Assembly (NCBI GenBank): GCA_016719165.1
Contig: JADKAJ010000007.1
Location: 1-64,000, forward strand
DNA from: Chitinophagaceae bacterium
GTDB taxonomy: Bacteria; Bacteroidota; Bacteroidia; Chitinophagales; Chitinophagaceae
Length of the DNA: 64,000 nt
Reading direction: 5' to 3'
Each line of letters starts with the position of its first letter. The first letter of the stretch is position 1. The notes beneath the pieces were generated by a model, which was not told where the DNA came from, did not search any database, and saw only the letters and a program-made list of their open reading frames with translations. A program made the position numbers and the translations under genes. This document shows positions 51,966 to 61,720 of this stretch, in pieces.

Positions 51966-52273
51966 AGTAGGTTTTAATTAATAGTTGAAAAATGTAGTCC
52001 GCTAAAGTAGGAAATATCAGATTAATTAAAAATGATAACATGGAATCTCATCAGTATTTCAGCTCCGGCAAAATTTTCACAATGAAAAGTTAACACCCCG
52101 CTTTTTTAACCATTCGTCAGGAATTTGTCACCGGTCAGATAATTCAGGGTAAAAAAGGATTATCAGGCCATTACTTTTATCCTGCTATTGATTTAATAGT
52201 TTGTGCCGCACACCAAACTAAAATGTAACAAATCATACATTTTTTGCGTCATAACCACTGTTAAAGTATAGTC
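51966..52273. other. divergent intergenic region before the DUF5916 gene
   Basis: 308 gene-free bases. The only clear structure is the inverted repeat at 52220-52243, listed separately. A TTTG lies at 52200 but no well-spaced -7 box follows. No small ORF or RNA fold stands out. Confidence 0.5.
52220..52243. promoter_or_regulatory. inverted repeat, candidate operator of the DUF5916 gene
   Basis: AAAATGTA-N8-TACATTTT, perfect 8-bp arms, ending 30 bases before the ATG at 52274. Its right arm overlaps the sequence where a -7 box would be expected (TACATTTT), which fits repressor binding. The regulator is unknown. Confidence 0.5.
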
Positions 52274-54748
52274 ATGAAAATCAAAACCAATGTAACCCTC
52301 ATAGGGGCAATGCTGCTTCTATGCATGTACAGTAATGCACAGTCCCAGACTCCACGGCAATTACCTGCCAAACGAACCACACAACCTGTAAAAATTGATG
52401 GCCTGCTGAATGATGCCGCCTGGAAAGACGCTGCTATGATGAACGACCTTGTAGAATTTCGTCCCAAAATGGGAGCCAAAGAAAATCATGAGAACCGTTC
52501 TGAAACCTTTTTAATGTATAGTAATGAAGGTATCTACTTTGGTGGTTTCCTGTATGAACGGACAAAAGATAGCATAGCTACTGAACTAGCCGGTCGTGAC
52601 GGTTTTGGGACCAATGATTATATAGGTTTGATTTTCGATACTTACTATGATAAGATCAACGGCTTTGAATATTTTGTAACGCCGCTGAATGAGCAATGGG
52701 ATGCTAAAATGGCACCCGCTTCCAATGGCAATAATGAAGATTTCTCCTGGAATGCAGTATGGCAGAGTGGTGCAGTGATTCATGATAATGGCTGGAGTTT
52801 TGAAATGTTTATCCCTTATTCCGCCATCCGATTTGGTCAAAAAGAAGTACAGGACTGGGGATTAAATATCACCCGCAGGAGAAGAAAAACAGAGCAGCAA
52901 TATACCTGGAACCCAATAGATGTTAATGTAAATGGTTTCCTTACCCAGGAAGGTATCTGGACAGGGATAACCAATATCAAACCCCCGATGCGTCTGCAGT
53001 TCTCTCCTTATTTCTCTGTATATGCTAATCACTTCCCCGCCAATCAACCGGGACAGAAGAACTGGACGAGCCAGGTAAATGGCGGAATGGACGTGAAGTA
53101 TGGCATTAACCAGGCCTTTACATTAGATGCGACATTGATTCCGGATTTTGGCCAGGTGCAAAGCGATAACCAGGTCCTGAACCTCAGCCCGTTTGAAGTA
53201 AAGTTTAATGAGAACAGAAGTTTCTTTACCGAAGGAACAGAGCTATTCAGTAAAGGCAACCTGTTTTATTCAAGAAGAATTGGCGGTACTCCTATTCACC
53301 TTTATGACGCCTACAATGTATCACCAGGTGAAGTGGTAGTAAAGAACCCATCTGAATCCAAACTGATTAATGCTTCAAAAATTTCCGGACGAACCCAAAA
53401 AGGACTAGGTATCGGTATTTTAAATGCAATTACAAAACCCCAATATGCTACCATTGAGAACACAACAACCAAGGAACAATACCAATTTGAAACAGACCCG
53501 CTTACTAACTATAACATTCTGGTGCTTGATCAGACAATGAAACACAATTCCAGTATCTCCTTTGTTAATACCAATGTTTGGCGTAGCGGATCTGATTACG
53601 ATGCGAATGTCAGCGCTGCCCTTTTTGATCTCAATGACAAGAAAAACATGTGGAATGCAGGTGGGAAACTGGCAATGAGCAATTTAATTGGTTATAAAAC
53701 CGGAGGAAAACCCGAAACAGGATTAAGCCATCAACTCTATTTCGGCAAGACCAGCGGCCGCTTCAATTTCAATATATACCAGGAAAGAACTGATACCAGG
53801 TTCAATAGTAACGATATGGGCTATTTCACTAACAATAACTTCCTTGATCATGGCACATGGGTTGGCTACAGATGGACAGAACCTAAGAAATGGTATAACC
53901 GCATTTTCCTGAATTTTAATGCCAATCTGAGTATGTTGCAAAAAGCCATTGACCCAATAACCCAGACTTACCAGTCAGCGAACTTTAATATCAACAGCAA
54001 TATTCAGACAAAAAAACTATGGTGGTTTGGAGGATTTACAGGTTACAATTTCCGTCAGAATGATTTTTATGAGCCCCGCCGGGAAGGATGGTATTTCAAA
54101 AGAGGTTCCAGCCTGGAAATTGGCGGCTGGGTTAATTCCAATGAATCAAAAAAATATTCATTTTTCATCGAAATTTTCGGAAGCAAAAGATTTAATTTTT
54201 ACAATAGCCATGGATACAATTTTAACCTGGGGCAAAATATAAGACTCAATAATAAATTATCGTTCTCACACCGGGTAAGCTTCAATCCGCAGTATAATAA
54301 TATCGGTTTTGTACATATTCCGGGTAATGCAGCCATCAATTTTGCCAAAAGAAACAGAAATACCATTGAGCATATACTTAGTGCCAAATATAATTTCACG
54401 AATAAAATGGGGATTACGTACAGGGCAAGACATTACCTGAGTACAGTAGACAATAAGGAATTTTATATCCTGCAATCAAACGGTGAACTGGCTTCAAACC
54501 CCACGAACTATACCGCCAATCAAAATGTGAATTTCTTCAATATTGATATGGTATATACCTGGCAATTTGCCCCGGGAAGTTTTATAAATATTGTATGGAA
54601 GAATGCTGTCGTTGACTTTGACGGTCATGTCCAGAAAAATTATTTTAAGAACCTTGACAGAACCATGCAGGCAGATGAAAACAATAATATTTCATTAAAA
54701 GTGATCTATTTCCTGGATTACCTGCAACTGAAGAAAAAGAAAAGTTGA
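52274..54748 (+). CDS. DUF5916 outer-membrane protein with CBM9-like N-terminal domain
   Basis: 824-residue exported protein (signal VTLIGAMLLLCMYSNAQSQ). Residues about 35-230 form a CBM9-like domain: VKIDGLLNDAAWKDAAMMND, GIYFGGFLYE, DYIGLIFDTYYDKINGFEYF and WSFEMFIPYSAIRFG. The rest is a DUF5916 region rich in alternating beta strands (FTLDATLIPDFGQVQSDNQV, NRSFFTEGTELFSKGN), ending as an outer-membrane barrel would, though a long basic end (YLQLKKKKS) follows. Family function is unknown. An operator-like repeat lies upstream. Confidence 0.88.
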   Translation: MKIKTNVTLIGAMLLLCMYSNAQSQTPRQLPAKRTTQPVKIDGLLNDAAWKDAAMMNDLVEFRPKMGAKENHENRSETFLMYSNEGIYFGGFLYERTKDSIATELAGRDGFGTNDYIGLIFDTYYDKINGFEYFVTPLNEQWDAKMAPASNGNNEDFSWNAVWQSGAVIHDNGWSFEMFIPYSAIRFGQKEVQDWGLNITRRRRKTEQQYTWNPIDVNVNGFLTQEGIWTGITNIKPPMRLQFSPYFSVYANHFPANQPGQKNWTSQVNGGMDVKYGINQAFTLDATLIPDFGQVQSDNQVLNLSPFEVKFNENRSFFTEGTELFSKGNLFYSRRIGGTPIHLYDAYNVSPGEVVVKNPSESKLINASKISGRTQKGLGIGILNAITKPQYATIENTTTKEQYQFETDPLTNYNILVLDQTMKHNSSISFVNTNVWRSGSDYDANVSAALFDLNDKKNMWNAGGKLAMSNLIGYKTGGKPETGLSHQLYFGKTSGRFNFNIYQERTDTRFNSNDMGYFTNNNFLDHGTWVGYRWTEPKKWYNRIFLNFNANLSMLQKAIDPITQTYQSANFNINSNIQTKKLWWFGGFTGYNFRQNDFYEPRREGWYFKRGSSLEIGGWVNSNESKKYSFFIEIFGSKRFNFYNSHGYNFNLGQNIRLNNKLSFSHRVSFNPQYNNIGFVHIPGNAAINFAKRNRNTIEHILSAKYNFTNKMGITYRARHYLSTVDNKEFYILQSNGELASNPTNYTANQNVNFFNIDMVYTWQFAPGSFINIVWKNAVVDFDGHVQKNYFKNLDRTMQADENNNISLKVIYFLDYLQLKKKKS

Positions 54749-54759
54749 TTATGCAATAA

Positions 54760-54794
54760 TTAAAGTGCACCCTGGTTTTCAGGTGGCACTTTAA
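54760..54794 (+). terminator. terminator after the DUF5916 gene
   Basis: 15-bp stem with two mismatches (TTAAAGTGCACCCTG / CAGGTGGCACTTTAA), T-rich 3' side, placed between convergent genes. Confidence 0.7.
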
Positions 54795-54795
54795 T

Positions 54796-55674
54796 TTATT
54801 CAATACTATTACCATATTCAGGCTTCCACGTATATTTCCACCGGCGATGGCTCCACAGATAATTTGCAGGATCCTGGCGAATTATCCTTTCTACTTCATT
54901 TTTGTATATCACTGTAAGCTGCTGAGGTGTAAATTGTGATGCTGCTTCAGTCAGCAGTTTGCAGTCAAAATGATAATACCCTCTTTTAATTTTTCTAAAC
55001 CCGATCATGACCACCGCTGTATTATTCTTTACAGCTCCTTTTGCCGGTCCGGTAACAAAGGGAGTAAGTCTGCCAAAGAAATTTACCCAATATGCATTAG
55101 TAGGATCTCCGGGATTTTGATCTGCAGCAAGGGCCAATACATAGCGGCCAGAAAAAACCTGGTGCATCTTACTTTTGAATTCAGTTGCTGATACCAGCAC
55201 TGTTCCATGCCTCTTCCTGAAATTATAAAATATACGGTCCAGTATTTTGTTGGTAATGGGCATATACACACCTACAAACGGAGCAGTTAGCTTCAAGGGA
55301 TACAATATGTTAGCATACTCCCAGTTAAACTGGTGACAGGCCATTGCATGTACATTATAGCCTTTCTCAATAAGCTGGTTGATCAATTCTACATCAGCAG
55401 AGCTTCTTTTAAAAGCAGCTTTCGGTGTTATAGAAATAAATTTAATTGTCTCTATAAATGAATCGATCAGGTTATGATAGAATTGTTTAGCGATTTTTAA
55501 TCTTTCCTTTGCTGTCTTTTCCGGGAACGCAATTTCAAGATTTTTTATCACCACCTCTCTCCTGTATTTAAATACATAGAATACCAATGTATAAATAACA
55601 TCAGCAAAAAAATGTAAGACCCGGAAAGGCAGTAAAGAAATCAGCCAGAGAAAACCATATACAACATAATACAT
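54796..55674 (-). CDS. LpxL/HtrB-family lipid A acyltransferase-like protein
   Basis: 292-residue membrane-bound lysophospholipid acyltransferase. One N-terminal membrane segment (VVYGFLWLISLLPFRVLHFF), then RREVVIKNLEIAFPEKTAKE, the catalytic H-x4-E as HQFNWEYANIL, and AADQNPGDPTNAYWVNFFG and YLWSHRRWKYTWKP. It would add a secondary acyl chain to lipid A at the inner membrane. It follows nadB by 18 bases, probably in one transcript. Confidence 0.87.
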   Translation of the reverse strand: MYYVVYGFLWLISLLPFRVLHFFADVIYTLVFYVFKYRREVVIKNLEIAFPEKTAKERLKIAKQFYHNLIDSFIETIKFISITPKAAFKRSSADVELINQLIEKGYNVHAMACHQFNWEYANILYPLKLTAPFVGVYMPITNKILDRIFYNFRKRHGTVLVSATEFKSKMHQVFSGRYVLALAADQNPGDPTNAYWVNFFGRLTPFVTGPAKGAVKNNTAVVMIGFRKIKRGYYHFDCKLLTEAASQFTPQQLTVIYKNEVERIIRQDPANYLWSHRRWKYTWKPEYGNSIE

Positions 55675-55692
55675 AGCGGGTAAAGATAAAGA

Positions 55693-57294
55693 CTATAAAA
55701 CGATGTTCTGTACAAGATGACTCTTGCCCGGATAGTCTGTATTAAAATGCAGGCCGCGGCTTTCCTTCCGAAAACTGGCACCCTTAACGATCAGGTAGCC
55801 AACAGAGATCATATTACGAAGTTCCAGCAACTGCGGTGAGAGGGAGCTGCTTTGATACAATTGCTCTGTTTCCTCCCACAGCAAATCAAGCCGGCGTGAA
55901 GCCCTTTGTAAACGGATGTCATTACGCACAATGCCTACATAATCACTCATTATAAGCTGAAGCTCTTTCAGGCTTTGTGTAATCAGGATCATCTCTTTGG
56001 GATCTGTAGTACCTTCCGCATTCCAGTCAGGCAAAAACATATTAAATGAAATACTCTTTACTTTTTCAGCAACATCAATAAAACAACGATGAGCAAATAC
56101 CATCGCTTCCAGCAATGAATTACTGGCTAAACGATTGGCCCCGTGCAAACCAGTACTGGCACATTCGCCGCAGGCATACAAATTCTTAATGGAACTCCTG
56201 CCCCATTCATCTGTTTTAATTCCACCGCAGCTGTAATGTGCAGCAGGCGCTACCGGTATCATGTGTTTGGTAATATCAATCCCTATGGAAATGCATTTTT
56301 CGTAAATATTAGGGAAATGCTCCACAAATTTTTCCTTGCTGAAATGCCGGCAATCAAGCCATACATGCTCTGTACCGGTGCGTTTCATTTCACTATCAAT
56401 AGCCCTAGCCACAATATCACGGGGAGCAAGGTCTTTTCGGGGATCATATCGTTCCATAAAAGCGTCCCCGTTCTTATTTCGTAATATCCCCCCATCACCC
56501 CGTACAGCTTCAGTAATTAAAAATGCCTGTCCTCTTACTCCGGGTTCATACAAGGCAGTGGGATGAAACTGGATGAACTCCATATTCTCGATCCTTCCTT
56601 TAGCCCTGTACACCATTGCCACCCCATCACCAGTGGCAATATAGGGGTTGGTGGTAGTTCTGTACACTTGCCCATTCCCGCCGGTAGCTAATAATGTTAT
56701 TTTTGATAATATTTTCTCGATCTTATTTGTCTCCAGATTCAATACATATACACCATAACATTCTATATCAGGAGTTGATTTGGTAATCAGGTAACCTAAA
56801 TGGTGTTGTGTAATAATGTCAATGACAAAACAATGTTTTATAAACTCAATATTCGTCTGTTTAGCTACGGCATCAATCAAAGCCCTTTCCATCTCCTTAC
56901 CGGTTACATCCTTATGATGGAGGATGCGAAACTCTGAATGGCCGCCTTCTTTTCCTCTTTTATAATCACCATCACCCTCTTTATCAAACCTGGCTCCCCA
57001 ATCAATTATCTCCTGTACCCTTTCAGGACCTTCTTTCACCACTATCTCCACTACTTTTTCATTACAGATACCATCACCAGCTATCAATGTGTCTTCAATA
57101 TGCTTTTCAAAACTGTCATTTTCCAGGTCATTCACCACGGCAATACCACCCTGCGCATATTTAGTATTGGTTTCATCTGCTGTTGCTTTTGTCATCACCA
57201 CTACTTTCTTATCAGGAAACTGGTGGGCTACCTTTAATGCATAGGTCAATCCTGCAATACCGGAACCAATAACTAAAAAATCTGTTTGTCTCAT
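55693..57294 (-). CDS. nadB: L-aspartate oxidase
   Basis: 533-residue FAD flavoprotein: dinucleotide motif IGSGIAGLTYALKVA, TKYAQGGIAV, GGNGQVYRTTTNP, the active region FIQFHPTALYEPG, YDPRKDLAPRDIVARAID, AAHYSCGGIKTDEWGRSSIK and ECASTGLHGANRLASNSLLE. It oxidises aspartate to iminoaspartate, the first step of NAD synthesis with NadA. NadA and NadC are not in the window. Confidence 0.95.
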   Translation of the reverse strand: MRQTDFLVIGSGIAGLTYALKVAHQFPDKKVVVMTKATADETNTKYAQGGIAVVNDLENDSFEKHIEDTLIAGDGICNEKVVEIVVKEGPERVQEIIDWGARFDKEGDGDYKRGKEGGHSEFRILHHKDVTGKEMERALIDAVAKQTNIEFIKHCFVIDIITQHHLGYLITKSTPDIECYGVYVLNLETNKIEKILSKITLLATGGNGQVYRTTTNPYIATGDGVAMVYRAKGRIENMEFIQFHPTALYEPGVRGQAFLITEAVRGDGGILRNKNGDAFMERYDPRKDLAPRDIVARAIDSEMKRTGTEHVWLDCRHFSKEKFVEHFPNIYEKCISIGIDITKHMIPVAPAAHYSCGGIKTDEWGRSSIKNLYACGECASTGLHGANRLASNSLLEAMVFAHRCFIDVAEKVKSISFNMFLPDWNAEGTTDPKEMILITQSLKELQLIMSDYVGIVRNDIRLQRASRRLDLLWEETEQLYQSSSLSPQLLELRNMISVGYLIVKGASFRKESRGLHFNTDYPGKSHLVQNIVL

Positions 57295-57330
57295 AACTGC
57301 ATCCCTGTGAGGGAATTAATATTTTAAAAT

Positions 57331-58002
57331 TTATTTTCTTCGAATATACTTCATCGCACCTTCAGTGATGAACAGCTGTGCAAATCCATAAGTGAACATT
57401 ATTACAAGTCCGCTCAATTCAAATGACTCATAAAATTTATTAACAGCAAGCACCGAATCAGAAATAACAAAAAATAAGGCACCGATTATCATCCACCTGC
57501 CCGCCGGTTTATCCTTAATAAATAACATATGCAACGCCAGCATCAACATGAAACTGATAACAACACCATAGATACGCACCGGCAGTGTCATATCGCCTAA
57601 ATAAGGGGACAACCAGGCAATCAGCACTGCATAATAGATAACTACGAGTAATAACATCCATATATTGCTTTTTATACCCTCTGACAATCTTACATGGTGA
57701 AAGAATACTATGTAAAAAATATGAGCCAATAAAAAGGAAGATAAACCCAGCAAAAAGAAAATATCTTTTTGTTCCTGGAACATCAGCAACACATCCCCGC
57801 CCCAGGAAAAAATCAACGCTAATACAATCCATTTTTTGAGCTTACTTATGATGCTGCTGGTTGCAGTAATAAAATAACCAATTAATACCGGGACAATAAG
57901 TGGCTTAAAAATATATTGAAGAGCTTCATTGCCTGTTTGTATACCGATGATATCAGCAATCAGAACAATAATAAAAAGAATGATCCAGAAGTTTTTTTTC
58001 AT
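57331..58002 (-). CDS. lysoplasmalogenase-like YhhN/TMEM86 membrane protein
   Basis: 223-residue protein with about eight membrane helices. YhhN-family residues are FKPLIVPVLIGYFI, ALIFSWGGDVLLMF, FLLAHIFYIVFF and GALFFVISDSVLAVNKFY, the two acidic motifs believed to form the active site. Eukaryotic TMEM86B cleaves vinyl-ether lysolipids; the bacterial substrate is unclear. It starts 10 bases after ispG ends and lies in the minus-strand run toward nadB. Confidence 0.87.
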   Translation of the reverse strand: MKKNFWIILFIIVLIADIIGIQTGNEALQYIFKPLIVPVLIGYFITATSSIISKLKKWIVLALIFSWGGDVLLMFQEQKDIFFLLGLSSFLLAHIFYIVFFHHVRLSEGIKSNIWMLLLVVIYYAVLIAWLSPYLGDMTLPVRIYGVVISFMLMLALHMLFIKDKPAGRWMIIGALFFVISDSVLAVNKFYESFELSGLVIMFTYGFAQLFITEGAMKYIRRK

Positions 58003-58011
58003 GCTGTGCTT

Positions 58012-60015
58012 TTATGCATCTATCCAAACTTCACTTTCCTTCAGCAAATTAATCAATTCATCCACGGCCACTTCACTGTTCACATTCTTCTTCACTACTT
58101 CTTTGCCTTTATATAAGGTTATTTTACCGGGACCACTGCCTACATAACCAAAATCGGCATCGGCCATTTCACCGGGACCATTCACAATACACCCCATGAT
58201 GGCAATCTTCACTCCTTTCAGATGATTGGTGACAGCCCGGATCTTTGCTGTGGTTTCCTGCAGGTCAAATAAAGTTCTGCCACAACTTGGACAACTGATA
58301 TACTCTGTTTTTGAGATTCTTGTCCTGGTAGCCTGTAGAATACTGAAAGCTGTATTATTGGTAAATTGGTAAATATCCTTTACCTGCAAGTAAGTACGGC
58401 CGGTTACTTTTAAACTTTCCATCTGTGCCTTATTGCTGTAACCCAGACAAATACCATCACCCATTCCCTCCAAAAACAAAGCCCCGGTTTCAGTGGCAAA
58501 ATGTATCAGGTGTTCATCGGGAGTTTGCCAATTACTATCCGTAATCAATACTACCGGGTTTCTGATACTGTTATTTTGCAGTTCTATAAACATCCTCCGA
58601 ACGGACTGCATGGCGTTTGTATTGGTACTGCTCAGGCAAATAACCACTGTAGGGTCATTAGACATTTTATCCAGGAAAGTATAGTCATTCACCGGGGTAT
58701 TATCGCTGTAACAATCCTGCATTACAAAATTCAGTTTATCACTTTTAAATTCTGCCTCTGCAAAGCCCCCGGCTTCAAAAATGGGAAAATACTTTGTTTT
58801 ATCTGCTACCAGTGACCAGGCTCCGGGGTAAACAATCACTTTTAAAGTACCCGGCAATTCAAAATCCAATAATTGGTTACCAGTAAAAATATAATCTGCT
58901 GCTGCATCACTGATATTCCATTTGTCTGTGGTTTCATTATAAGTATAGCCAACACTTTGTAAATCTTTTGCTAGTATTTTTTCAATCTTACTCAGGTCCG
59001 CAATCACCACAGGAACATGTTTACCGCCAATATTATCAACTGCAAATGTTTCTCTTCTTTTGTACTCGAACGGAGAATAAGATATTTTATTTGTTTCAGG
59101 AATCAATTCCTGGCCATGGGCTCCCGACTCCCGGCTCGTATATCGCCTGACTAAATCTTTACATACGGGGATTTCAAGTTCAGGATCTTCTGTCAATGAA
59201 ACACGGATCGTATCGCCCAACCCATCTTCGAGCAAAGTGCCAATACCAATTGCGCTTTTTATTCTGCCATCTTCCCCATCCCCTGCTTCCGTTACTCCTA
59301 AATGCAAAGGATAACATTCGCCAAATTCATCAACCATTGTTTTTACCAGCAAGCGGTAAGCCTGCACCATTACCTGCGGGTTACTGCTTTTCATGCTCAG
59401 TACAATATTATGATATGCTTCCGCTCTTGCAATACGAAGGAACTCCATGGCACTTTCCACCATTCCATTTGCCGTATCTCCATAACGACTCATAATGCGG
59501 TCACTCAGCGATCCATGATTGGTGCCGATCCGCATAGCTGTTCCATACTCTTTACAAATCTTCACCAGCGGAGTAAACCTTTCCCGTATCCGATCAATCT
59601 CTTCTGCATACTCAGCGTTAGTATACTCTATCTGTTCAAATTTTTTCTTATCAACATAGTTACCCGGATTCACCCTAACCTTCTCTATAATCCTGGCAGC
59701 AATTTCAGCAGCATTGGGAGTAAAATGTATATCAGCTACCAGCGGTGTACTGTAGCCCCTTTTCTTCAATTCGTTCTTGATATTCAGTAAATTCTCTGCT
59801 TCTTTTTTTGACGGGGCTGTGATACGGACCAGTTCTGCGCCGGCTTCGATACAACGGATACTCTGCTCCACCGTGGCAATAGTATCCATGGTGTCCGTAG
59901 TGGTCATTGTTTGTACCCGGATGGGATTCAAATTACCCAACAAAAGGTCACCTATTTTAACTTCTCTTGTTTTTAGACGCCTGTATTCAGTAAGCGATTC
60001 ACAGTACAATTGCAT
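58012..60015 (-). CDS. ispG: 4-hydroxy-3-methylbut-2-enyl diphosphate synthase, long (three-domain) IspG
   Basis: 667 residues from the ATG at 60015 (MQLYCESLTEYRRLKT); a frame opening at 60072 would overlap batC and is less likely. The TIM barrel holds VRITAPSKKEAENL, LVADIHFTPNAAEIAA, KVRVNPGNYVDKK and GVTEAGDGEDGRIKSAIGIG. The [4Fe-4S] cluster cysteines are in EYISCPSCGRTLFDLQE and IMGCIVNGPGEMADADFGYV. Between them lies a 280-residue insert domain, the form shared by Bacteroidota, Chlamydiae and plants. It makes HMBPP in the MEP isoprenoid pathway, needing reduced ferredoxin or flavodoxin. Confidence 0.95.
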   Translation of the reverse strand: MQLYCESLTEYRRLKTREVKIGDLLLGNLNPIRVQTMTTTDTMDTIATVEQSIRCIEAGAELVRITAPSKKEAENLLNIKNELKKRGYSTPLVADIHFTPNAAEIAARIIEKVRVNPGNYVDKKKFEQIEYTNAEYAEEIDRIRERFTPLVKICKEYGTAMRIGTNHGSLSDRIMSRYGDTANGMVESAMEFLRIARAEAYHNIVLSMKSSNPQVMVQAYRLLVKTMVDEFGECYPLHLGVTEAGDGEDGRIKSAIGIGTLLEDGLGDTIRVSLTEDPELEIPVCKDLVRRYTSRESGAHGQELIPETNKISYSPFEYKRRETFAVDNIGGKHVPVVIADLSKIEKILAKDLQSVGYTYNETTDKWNISDAAADYIFTGNQLLDFELPGTLKVIVYPGAWSLVADKTKYFPIFEAGGFAEAEFKSDKLNFVMQDCYSDNTPVNDYTFLDKMSNDPTVVICLSSTNTNAMQSVRRMFIELQNNSIRNPVVLITDSNWQTPDEHLIHFATETGALFLEGMGDGICLGYSNKAQMESLKVTGRTYLQVKDIYQFTNNTAFSILQATRTRISKTEYISCPSCGRTLFDLQETTAKIRAVTNHLKGVKIAIMGCIVNGPGEMADADFGYVGSGPGKITLYKGKEVVKKNVNSEVAVDELINLLKESEVWIDA

Positions 60016-60049
60016 AGATGCAAAACTAACAAAGAACCTGCAGCTTGGT

Positions 60050-60679
60050 TTACCAATCTTTGACCTGGCCACCCCCGGTTTTAGATTTTTCCTTTTGTAG
60101 CCGCTGGTTTACCTCTTTTTCTTTTTGCTCCAGCAGCTTAAGGCGTTGTTCCGCTTCCTTGGGACTCATTTTGGGCTGCTGCTGTTTTTTTTGCTGCTCT
60201 TGCTGTTTCTTTTTCTGATTCTCTTTTTCTTCTTTTTTTTTAGGAGGATTTTTCTTTTTCAATTCCAGAAGGGCCTTCTGCAGGTTTTCCCGGGCTTCTT
60301 TGTCATCTGGATTTTGCCGGAGAGAATTTTTATATGCTTCGATGCTTTCTTCCAGTTTCTTCTGTTGGGTCAGCACCACTCCCTTATTGTAATATGACTT
60401 TGACTTCAGTTCCTTTTCCTTGGCTTTCTCTGATAATTCCGAGAAAGACTTTAGTGCCTCATCCTCCTTACCCTGTTTTTGCAGACTGTTGGCAAGATTG
60501 AATTTTGTTGTAGTATTTTCCGGGTCTGCCAAAAGTGCCTTGTTATATTCTTCGGTTGCTTTTTCAAATTGCCGCTGCTTGTAATATTCATTCCCTTTTT
60601 GAGTTGCCTTTTCAACCACCTGTGACTGTGCAAAAAAACTGGCTGAAACCAATATTACTATGGCAATGAATTTTCTCAT
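60050..60679 (-). CDS. batC: BatC-like TPR protein
   Basis: 209 residues with the start at 60679, whose ATG overlaps the batB stop (ATGA). The signal peptide is RKFIAIVILVSASFFAQSQ. It has about three tetratricopeptide repeats (NEYYKQRQFEKATEEYNKAL, TKFNLANSLQKQGKEDEALK and SYYNKGVVLTQQKKLEESIE). A tail rich in Lys, Glu and Gln then forms a charged coiled segment. Bat operons were described in Bacteroides fragilis aerotolerance; TPR members probably scaffold the VWA proteins in the periplasm. A longer frame to 60754 lies inside batB and is not favoured. Confidence 0.88.
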   Translation of the reverse strand: MRKFIAIVILVSASFFAQSQVVEKATQKGNEYYKQRQFEKATEEYNKALLADPENTTTKFNLANSLQKQGKEDEALKSFSELSEKAKEKELKSKSYYNKGVVLTQQKKLEESIEAYKNSLRQNPDDKEARENLQKALLELKKKNPPKKKEEKENQKKKQQEQQKKQQQPKMSPKEAEQRLKLLEQKEKEVNQRLQKEKSKTGGGQVKDW

Positions 60680-61680
60680 ACAGTCAACCTTTTTTTTCTC
60701 TCCGGAATAAAATTCTCTATCAATAACAAAAAAAACATAGCCGCTGCAAACCACAGGTAATATGTTTTAAAATTCATCTGCGATACATCGCCAAAAGCTT
60801 TGCGCTCTATCTGGGAGAGCTGGCTTTTTAATACTGCTATAGCTTCATCACTGCTTTTCAGTTGTATATACACACCATTTGTTTCTGTCGCTATTTTTTT
60901 CAACTCCTCCTCATTCAATTTTGAGATCACTGTATTACCAGCTTCGTCTCTTTTGTTCAGACCAGTGGCTGGATCAATAATTGGTGAACCTTCCACCGAA
61001 CCAATACCAATTGTATTGACCATAACACCCTGCTCAGCTAACGCTTTGGCTGTAGTAATTGCAGTTTCGTCATGATCTTCACCATCAGAAATCAATACAA
61101 CTGCTTTAAATCTTTTTTCGTTACTGTTAAAAACACCAGCACTCATCTTCAACGCATCACTGATAACGGTTCCCTGCTGTGGCACTGCATCCGGAGTGGC
61201 GGAAGAAACAAAGAGATTGGCTGCTCCATGGTCAATTGTTAAGGGCATTTGCAGATAAGCCTTCCCGGCAAACAATACAAGGGCTACCCGGTCATCAGGC
61301 ATTGCTCCGATCAGTTTATTGATCAGTTGTTTAGCCCTTTCTAACCTGTTGGGGGCAAGATCGGTAGCCAGCATACTTTTACTTACATCCAGTGCGATGG
61401 CTATATCGATACCTTTTCTGCTAATATTATCAGCATCGCCCGGTTTACGGGGATTCATTACTGCCAAAATACCCAATGTAAAAGCAGCAACCTGCAAAAT
61501 GAATTTTACAGTGAAACGTTCCGAAGAAAAATTATTTATTAAAAGCCTTACCAGTTTCTCATCACCGATCCTTTTCAGGGTATTTCTTTTCCACCGCAAC
61601 AGGCTAAGAAATAACAGGACAAGAACAGCTATAGCAACGAAAAGCCATACAAACTCTTTATATTGAAACTGCCAGCTCAA
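60676..61680 (-). CDS. batB: BatB-like VWA-domain membrane protein
   Basis: 334-residue protein with membrane helices at the start (FVWLFVAIAVLVLLFLSLL), about residue 60-75 (FILQVAAFTLGILAV) and at the end (YYLWFAAAMFFLLLIENF). The von Willebrand A domain carries the MIDAS motif DVSKSM (from Asp98), Thr in PQQGTVISDAL and Asp in VLISDGEDHDE. The VWA domain would face the periplasm and bind metal-dependent partners. Coupled to batC; the usual partner batA is not upstream here. Confidence 0.9.
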   Translation of the reverse strand: MSWQFQYKEFVWLFVAIAVLVLLFLSLLRWKRNTLKRIGDEKLVRLLINNFSSERFTVKFILQVAAFTLGILAVMNPRKPGDADNISRKGIDIAIALDVSKSMLATDLAPNRLERAKQLINKLIGAMPDDRVALVLFAGKAYLQMPLTIDHGAANLFVSSATPDAVPQQGTVISDALKMSAGVFNSNEKRFKAVVLISDGEDHDETAITTAKALAEQGVMVNTIGIGSVEGSPIIDPATGLNKRDEAGNTVISKLNEEELKKIATETNGVYIQLKSSDEAIAVLKSQLSQIERKAFGDVSQMNFKTYYLWFAAAMFFLLLIENFIPERKKRLTV

Positions 61681-61720
61681 AATGTATTTTATGTACCCTG
61701 AAAGGCAAATATTGTGCTAA

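Noticed and set aside
60180..60260. Poly-Lys/Gln-rich stretch in batC considered as a frame error
   Set aside because: The frame is open on both sides and charged low-complexity tails are usual in BatC/BatE proteins.
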